From NCBI GenBank assembly GCA_017307505.1, contig JAFKEE010000018.1, forward strand, positions 122,737-186,736: a DNA stretch of 64,000 nt, written 5' to 3'. Origin of the DNA: Acidobacteriota bacterium (GTDB lineage: Bacteria > Acidobacteriota > Terriglobia > Bryobacterales > Bryobacteraceae). The notes below the pieces were generated by a model, which was given only the letters and a program-made list of their open reading frames with translations, was not told where the DNA came from and made no database searches. Positions 60,166 to 64,000 of this stretch are shown piece after piece (position 1 is the stretch's first letter; each line of letters starts with the position of its first letter). A program made the position numbers and the translations under genes.

Positions 60166-61575
60166 TCACTGATGTTGGTGCTGATGCCCCGCGTTCGTGG
60201 AGATGATCGGAAATGGATTCAATACCGCCGCCGGTTCGCTCGGCGGCTCGTCGATCAGGTCGCCCACCAGGTCGTAATCGTGTGCCTGCGTCACCCGCAT
60301 CATCCGGAATTGACCTGCCCGGGGCTCTACCTCGCCCACGTCGCTCAGGTAGCAGACCCCGTCGATATCGGGAGCCTGAGTCGCCAGCCGCGCCTGCCAC
60401 ACCAGTTCGCTCTCTTCTGACCGGCCTTCGATCAGCACCGGCAGCTCCTGGCCCACCAGCCCGCGGTTGATCTTCCGCGAGATCTTGCGCTGCAGCGACA
60501 TCAGCTTCCGCTTGCGGTTGTAGATCGTCCGGCCGTCTACCTTGCCGTCCAGGTGGTAGCTCTTGCTCGTCTCTTCATCGGAATACGTGAAGACGCCCAG
60601 CCGGTCGAACCGCGCCTCTTCCACAAACTGGCACAGCTCCTCGAAGTCCTTCTCCGTCTCGCCCGGGAAGCCCACAATCATCGACGTCCGGATCGACACG
60701 CCCGGAATCCGCTTCCTGATCTTTTCCAGCGTTTTCAGGAAGATCTCGCCCGAAGCCCCGCGCTTCATGTTCTTCAGCACGCCGGCCGCCGCGTGCTGCA
60801 GCGGCATGTCGATGTACTTCACCAGCGACTCGTGCTCCGCAATCGTGTCCAGCAGCTTGTTGGTGATCCGGTTCGGGTAGCAGTAGAGAAAACGAACCCA
60901 CTTCTGCTGCGCCGTCTCGATCTCCGCCAGCCGCCCCAGCAGCAGCGCCAGGCCGTCCTTGATGCCCAGGTCGTCGCCGTATGCAGTGGTGTCCTGGCCG
61001 ATCAGGTTGATCTCCCGCACGCCCTGCGCGAACAGCCGTTGCGCCTCGACGATCACCGACTCGAACCGCCGGCTGCGGAACGACCCCCGGAACTGCGGAA
61101 TCACGCAGAAGGTGCAGGGATGATCGCAGCCTTCATTAATCTTGATGTAGGCGTAGTGGCGCGGCGTGGCCAGGATCCGCGGCGTCAGGTCGTGGTACAG
61201 ATACGGCTCGAACGGATTCGCCTGTTTCTCGCCTGTTTCGCAGACCGACACGATGGCGTCCAGCTCATTGGTACCCACCACGGCGTCCACGTCCGGGATC
61301 TCCTGGCGGATGTCTGCGCCGTAGCGCTCCACCAGGCACCCAGCCACGATCAGCCGCCTGGCCTTTCCAGTCCGCTTGAACTCGGCCATCTCCAGAATCG
61401 TATCCACCGATTCCTGCTTGGCCGGTCCGATAAACGAGCACGTATTCACAACGATGGCGTCCGCATCCTCGGGCGAGCTGGTGAGCTCGTGGCCGCGGGC
61501 GTTCAACTGGCCCATCATGACTTCGGTGTCCACAAGATTCTTGGGACAACCCAGGCTGACAAATCCGATTTTCAA
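60166..61575 (-). CDS. rimO: Ribosomal protein S12 methylthiotransferase
   Basis: 469 aa. N-terminal UPF0004 domain with [34 protein letters not shown] and GCL. Radical SAM core with [15 protein letters not shown] (CxxxCxxC), [15 protein letters not shown] and [18 protein letters not shown]-terminal TRAM domain after about 375. It inserts a methylthio group on Asp of S12. It is first of the run rimO, yacG, pgpA, IPT/NHL, cinA; 197 bases separate it from the yacG core start, a stretch with no separate gene that I can support. Confidence 0.95.
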   Translation of the reverse strand: MKIGFVSLGCPKNLVDTEVMMGQLNARGHELTSSPEDADAIVVNTCSFIGPAKQESVDTILEMAEFKRTGKARRLIVAGCLVERYGADIRQEIPDVDAVVGTNELDAIVSVCETGEKQANPFEPYLYHDLTPRILATPRHYAYIKINEGCDHPCTFCVIPQFRGSFRSRRFESVIVEAQRLFAQGVREINLIGQDTTAYGDDLGIKDGLALLLGRLAEIETAQQKWVRFLYCYPNRITNKLLDTIAEHESLVKYIDMPLQHAAAGVLKNMKRGASGEIFLKTLEKIRKRIPGVSIRTSMIVGFPGETEKDFEELCQFVEEARFDRLGVFTYSDEETSKSYHLDGKVDGRTIYNRKRKLMSLQRKISRKINRGLVGQELPVLIEGRSEESELVWQARLATQAPDIDGVCYLSDVGEVEPRAGQFRMMRVTQAHDYDLVGDLIDEPPSEPAAVLNPFPIISTNAGHQHQHQ

Positions 61576-61623
61576 GGGTGTTTCCAGAGAACAACTGGCG
61601 TGAACTTCCAGTTTATCACGCGC

Positions 61624-62691
61624 TCACTCGGCTTCCACCATCCGCATCACGCCCTTGATATACCCCATGGCGAAAGCCATTCCCGCATGCCACGGCGCCG
61701 CACAGTTCATCTGCGGCGTATGGTCGGCAATGATCACGCCGTCATAGCCGTTCTTCTTGTAGATCCGCAGGCACCGCGCGATATCCACATCTCCTTCATC
61801 GATAAAGACTTCGTGGTACTTCGGCACTTTGCCGCGCACATTGCGCATGTGCACATAGGCGATCTTGCCCTGGCTGCTGTACTGCTCGATCGCCTCGTAC
61901 AGATCGCCCTCCGTCATCTCGGCGATCGTCCCCTGGCAGAACTCCAGCGCGTTGTTGTAGCTCGGCACGATATCGAGCAGTTTCTGATAAAGCTGGGGCT
62001 GATTCACCAGCCGCGCCGTACCTCGGATCGACGGCATCGGCGGGTCGTCCGGATGCGCCGCCAGCCGCACACCCGCCTCCTCGGCCACCGGCACCACCGC
62101 CTTCAGGAAATCTTCCAGCCGGCCCCATAGCTGCTCAGTGGTGACCGTCCCGACGGTCCCGGGCCCCGCTTCCGGATCATAGATCATGTTCCAGACCTGC
62201 CCGTTCGGAATCGGCCGCTCCGCCGGGCCATCCGGCCCCAGGAACCCCACCGACGGAGCCCCGCCTCGCGCATACGGACCCTCCACATGGCCCCAGACCC
62301 CGGCGATACTGAAGTTGTAGCCCATCACCGGGATGCCCGCTTTGCCCATGTTCCGGATGATCGTCTTGATGTCTTCCAGTTGCTGTTGCTTCTTCGGCCC
62401 GTCCAACAGGATGTCGTACCAGTGCGAAGGGTCGAAGTTCTCAATGGCCGCCAGTTCCAGACCCTCGGCATGGACCGCTTGCTTCAGCGCGGCTAACTCC
62501 TCATAGGTCCACAGCTTCCCGCGATTGTCGCTGACGCCCCAACATGTATCGCTGTCAGTCTCCGGGATCCTCGGGCCATGACTGAAGTAGTCCACCCAGT
62601 GCGCCACGATGTGCGTCGCTCCGGCCTGTTTCGCAAACCGGAAATTGTCTGCCGTCAGCATGTGTCGATAGAGCCCGAGTCCCAGTTTCAT
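61624..62691 (-). CDS. uxuA: Mannonate dehydratase
   Basis: 355 aa. TIM-barrel with LAAHPDDPPMPSIRGTARLV, CQGTIAEMTEG, YVHMRNVRGKVPKYHEVFIDEGDVD and IIADHTPQMN, all conserved in UxuA, including the metal-binding His, Cys and Asp residues. It makes 2-dehydro-3-deoxygluconate from mannonate in uronate catabolism. AGGAA precedes the ATG. The usual length is about 390, so this is a slightly short form. It complements the galactarate genes at 30.6-35.5 kb as a sugar-acid pathway. Confidence 0.92.
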   Translation of the reverse strand: MKLGLGLYRHMLTADNFRFAKQAGATHIVAHWVDYFSHGPRIPETDSDTCWGVSDNRGKLWTYEELAALKQAVHAEGLELAAIENFDPSHWYDILLDGPKKQQQLEDIKTIIRNMGKAGIPVMGYNFSIAGVWGHVEGPYARGGAPSVGFLGPDGPAERPIPNGQVWNMIYDPEAGPGTVGTVTTEQLWGRLEDFLKAVVPVAEEAGVRLAAHPDDPPMPSIRGTARLVNQPQLYQKLLDIVPSYNNALEFCQGTIAEMTEGDLYEAIEQYSSQGKIAYVHMRNVRGKVPKYHEVFIDEGDVDIARCLRIYKKNGYDGVIIADHTPQMNCAAPWHAGMAFAMGYIKGVMRMVEAE

Positions 62692-62756
62692 AACCGTTCC
62701 TTAGTGTATAGCGGCCTCATGTCACACTGGCAATCAGGAAGGGACCGCCCGCGACC

Positions 62757-62951
62757 TTGACGACACCGCCCAATGGTCTGTGCGAAGTCTGCGCATGGGT
62801 GCGGCGCATCGAGAACGACCGCGGCGCCGTCTTCCTGCTTTGCCGGCGCGCTCTGACTGACCCCTCTTATCCGAAGTACCCCCGCCTGCCGGTCCTCCGT
62901 TGCCTGGGCTACGAACCTGCTCCTCCACCGCCCAGCCCTACAGGGAAGTGA
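62757..62951 (+). CDS. Small cysteine-containing protein, TTG start
   Basis: 64 aa. CEVC (9-12), Cys29 and Cys49 could bind zinc, with a Pro-rich motif DPSYPKYPRLPVLRCLGYE that recalls a conserved small-protein family. The start is a TTG, with AGGAAGGG 13 bases upstream; no other start is in frame. It lies between uxuA (divergent) and the DUF192 gene. Function unknown. Confidence 0.55.
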   Translation: MTTPPNGLCEVCAWVRRIENDRGAVFLLCRRALTDPSYPKYPRLPVLRCLGYEPAPPPPSPTGK

Positions 62952-63003
62952 AGAAAAAGTCGATAAACTCAGTGTTGTCCGCCGGTTCCAGGCACCAGCA
63001 AAA

Positions 63004-63363
63004 ATGAAGATCCGAGTCCACAACCGAACCAAAGACACGCTGGTGGCCGACGCCGCCGACGTAGCCAACTCCAGCGAAACCCGCCGCGAAGGATTGCTGA
63101 AGCGCACCGGCCTCACCCCGGGCGAAGGTCTCTGGATCACCCCTTGCGAGGCGGTTCACTGTTTCTTCATGAAGTTCACCATCGACATCGTCTTCCTGAA
63201 CAAGGCAAAGCAGGTGGTGAAGGTGAGCCCGTCGGTAAAGCCCTGGCGCATCGCGGGTTGTCTGCGAGCCCACTCCGTCCTGGAGCTTCCGGAAGGCCAG
63301 ATCCGCGCCACCGGCACCATGCCAGGCGACCAGCTCGAAATCGAGAAGCTTACCGTCGCCTGA
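63004..63363 (+). CDS. DUF192 family protein
   Basis: 119 aa with TLVADAADVANSSETRREGLLKRTGLTPGEGLWI, HCFFMKFTIDIVFLN and SVLELPEGQI, the DUF192 core. Structural relatives are small secreted or membrane-attached beta proteins. The signal peptide seen in many DUF192 proteins is absent here. Function unknown. Confidence 0.82.
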   Translation: MKIRVHNRTKDTLVADAADVANSSETRREGLLKRTGLTPGEGLWITPCEAVHCFFMKFTIDIVFLNKAKQVVKVSPSVKPWRIAGCLRAHSVLELPEGQIRATGTMPGDQLEIEKLTVA

Positions 63364-63365
63364 CA

Positions 63366-63436
63366 GCCTGAAACTCCTTTGCATTCAGGCGCAAGCCGCT
63401 GCAAACGCAGCATCTCTTCCCGGCTTTCTTCGTTTT
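63366..63436 (+). terminator. Stem-loops with T tract after the DUF192 gene
   Basis: GCCTGAA/TTCAGGC (63366-63390) is followed by a second stem, AAGCCG/CGGCTT (63393-63426), with an inner GCTGC-AAAC-GCAGC hairpin, and then a TCTTCGTTTTT run. The T run makes termination credible. Confidence 0.45.
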
Positions 63437-63469
63437 TCGCCCCGTTGCTGGAGCCGCTCCCGCGCCCAA

Positions 63470-63478
63470 TGCTATATT
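63470..63478 (+). promoter_or_regulatory. Extended -10 promoter of tRNA-Leu
   Basis: TGCTATATT matches the extended -10 pattern TGN-TATAAT at 5/6, ending 25 bases before the mature tRNA. No good -35 at 17 bases is seen, as expected for extended -10 promoters. Confidence 0.5.
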
Positions 63479-63503
63479 GGAGGACGGCCCTGCCCACCCT
63501 TCA

Positions 63504-63592
63504 GCCGGAGTGGCGGAACTGGCAGACGCACGGGACTCAAAATCCCGCGACCTTCACTGGTCATGTGGGTTCGACCCCCACCTCCGGCACCA
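63504..63592 (+). tRNA. tRNA-Leu (anticodon CAA)
   Basis: Acceptor stem GCCGGAG/CTCCGGC, anticodon arm CGGGA-CTCAAAA-TCCCG giving anticodon CAA (reads UUG), a long variable arm (GACC/GGTC), the T arm with GGTTCGACCCC and an encoded CCA end. The long variable arm is diagnostic for Leu, Ser and Tyr; the anticodon fixes Leu. Confidence 0.95.
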
Positions 63593-63625
63593 CCCTCGAT
63601 TCCTGCCCGCCAGTCCCGTTCAGCC

Positions 63626-64000
63626 TCAAAAGTCCAGGTCGAAAGGCTTCAGCAGTTCCGGCTTCGTCAGCGCCCAGTGCGTGTGCACAATCTTCCACTG
63701 GCCGTTCTTCCGCCGGTAGACCTCTGTCGTGTTCCAACGCACCGTCTGCCCCTTGGTGTGACTGGCAAAATTGAAAGTCAGTACCCCCATGTCGCCCGAG
63801 ACCATCACCCTCGGATTGATCATCTCCCACCGGTCGACCTGCACCTTTCCCTGCATCTTGCTGTACAGGGCGCGCAGCGCCGGCAGGCCCACCAGCCGGG
63901 TCTCGAGAAATGGGTCGAAGTAATCCACCTCCGGATCGGATGCCTCCAGGAACCCTTCCAGGTCGCCTTTTGCCCAGCGCTCAAAGGCGGCGCGTTCCAC
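63626..64000 (-). CDS. SnoaL/NTF2-like protein (DUF4440-type), 5' end cut by window
   Basis: At least 124 aa; the frame runs to the last base with GTG as first codon, so the real start is probably beyond the window. A cone-shaped NTF2-like fold is suggested by RWAKGDLEGFLEASDPEVDYFDPF, LRALYSKMQG, GDMGVLTFNF and GQWKIVHTHWALTKPE. Such proteins are cyclases, isomerases or orphan binding proteins. No catalytic motif is clear. Confidence 0.7.
   Translation of the reverse strand: MERAAFERWAKGDLEGFLEASDPEVDYFDPFLETRLVGLPALRALYSKMQGKVQVDRWEMINPRVMVSGDMGVLTFNFASHTKGQTVRWNTTEVYRRKNGQWKIVHTHWALTKPELLKPFDLDF

Overview
The window is 64 kb of high-GC bacterial DNA with no rRNA, mobile element or CRISPR array. 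It looks like a chromosome segment from an Acidobacteriota soil bacterium, most likely of the Solibacter/Bryobacter type. The grounds are three large Oar-like TonB-dependent receptors with an N-terminal carboxypeptidase-regulatory-like domain, a VWFA-related protein of the kind typical of Acidobacteria, a bacillithiol-synthesis gene (bshC), many small secreted or membrane proteins, and an hrcA-grpE-dnaJ operon. This assignment is inferred from gene content; no database was searched.

Layout. 1-6.9 kb: end of an amidase, a glycosyltransferase-methyltransferase fusion, the heat-shock operon hrcA-grpE-dnaJ (minus strand), a Tat-exported sulfatase and a small membrane protein. 7.2-15.2 kb: a processive GT2 synthase, a TonB receptor, a Tat-exported PLP aminotransferase and a SulP transporter without a STAS domain. 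15.2-20.9 kb: a secreted zinc-protease-like protein, a DASS anion transporter, and a DtxR/MntR-type regulator facing a second TonB receptor whose promoter carries a perfect DtxR-like palindrome. 20.9-30.6 kb: four-carbon sugar-acid kinase and PdxA-type dehydrogenase, an HGSNAT-like acyltransferase, an M1 aminopeptidase, a VWFA protein, an exported ADP-ribosylglycohydrolase, and a RIC-type di-iron protein behind a perfect CRP/FNR-like palindrome.

30.6-39.5 kb: galactarate catabolism (garD-garR, plus a GarL-type aldolase coupled to bshC), an aldo/keto reductase, cyaY-hemW and a threonine aldolase. Together GarD, the aldolase and GarR would convert galactarate to pyruvate and glycerate. 39.7-50.4 kb: a stress-like membrane protein with its Shine-Dalgarno sequence in a hairpin loop, a STAS anti-sigma antagonist, a TetR-led beta-oxidation operon (fadN-like, thiolase, acyl-CoA dehydrogenase) ending in a P-loop kinase, an MFS transporter, trpS and an RNA uracil methyltransferase. 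50.5-55.5 kb: a three-gene operon in which a DUF5666-like protein, a TonB receptor and a small secreted protein all carry Gly/Met-rich low-complexity stretches. 55.8-62.7 kb: a long minus-strand run of a haem c/copper monooxygenase-like protein, cinA, an IPT/NHL protein, pgpA, yacG, rimO and a mannonate dehydratase. 62.7-64 kb: two small genes, tRNA-Leu(CAA) and a partial SnoaL-like protein.

Several transcription starts appear to be leaderless: a TATAAT-like box ends 6-9 bases before the start codon and no Shine-Dalgarno sequence is visible. The best candidates for undescribed biology are the Gly/Met-rich receptor operon, the DtxR-operator-receptor unit, and the RIC protein that lacks the usual cysteine pair. 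Starts were chosen by eye from Shine-Dalgarno sequences, operon overlap and family alignment from memory.
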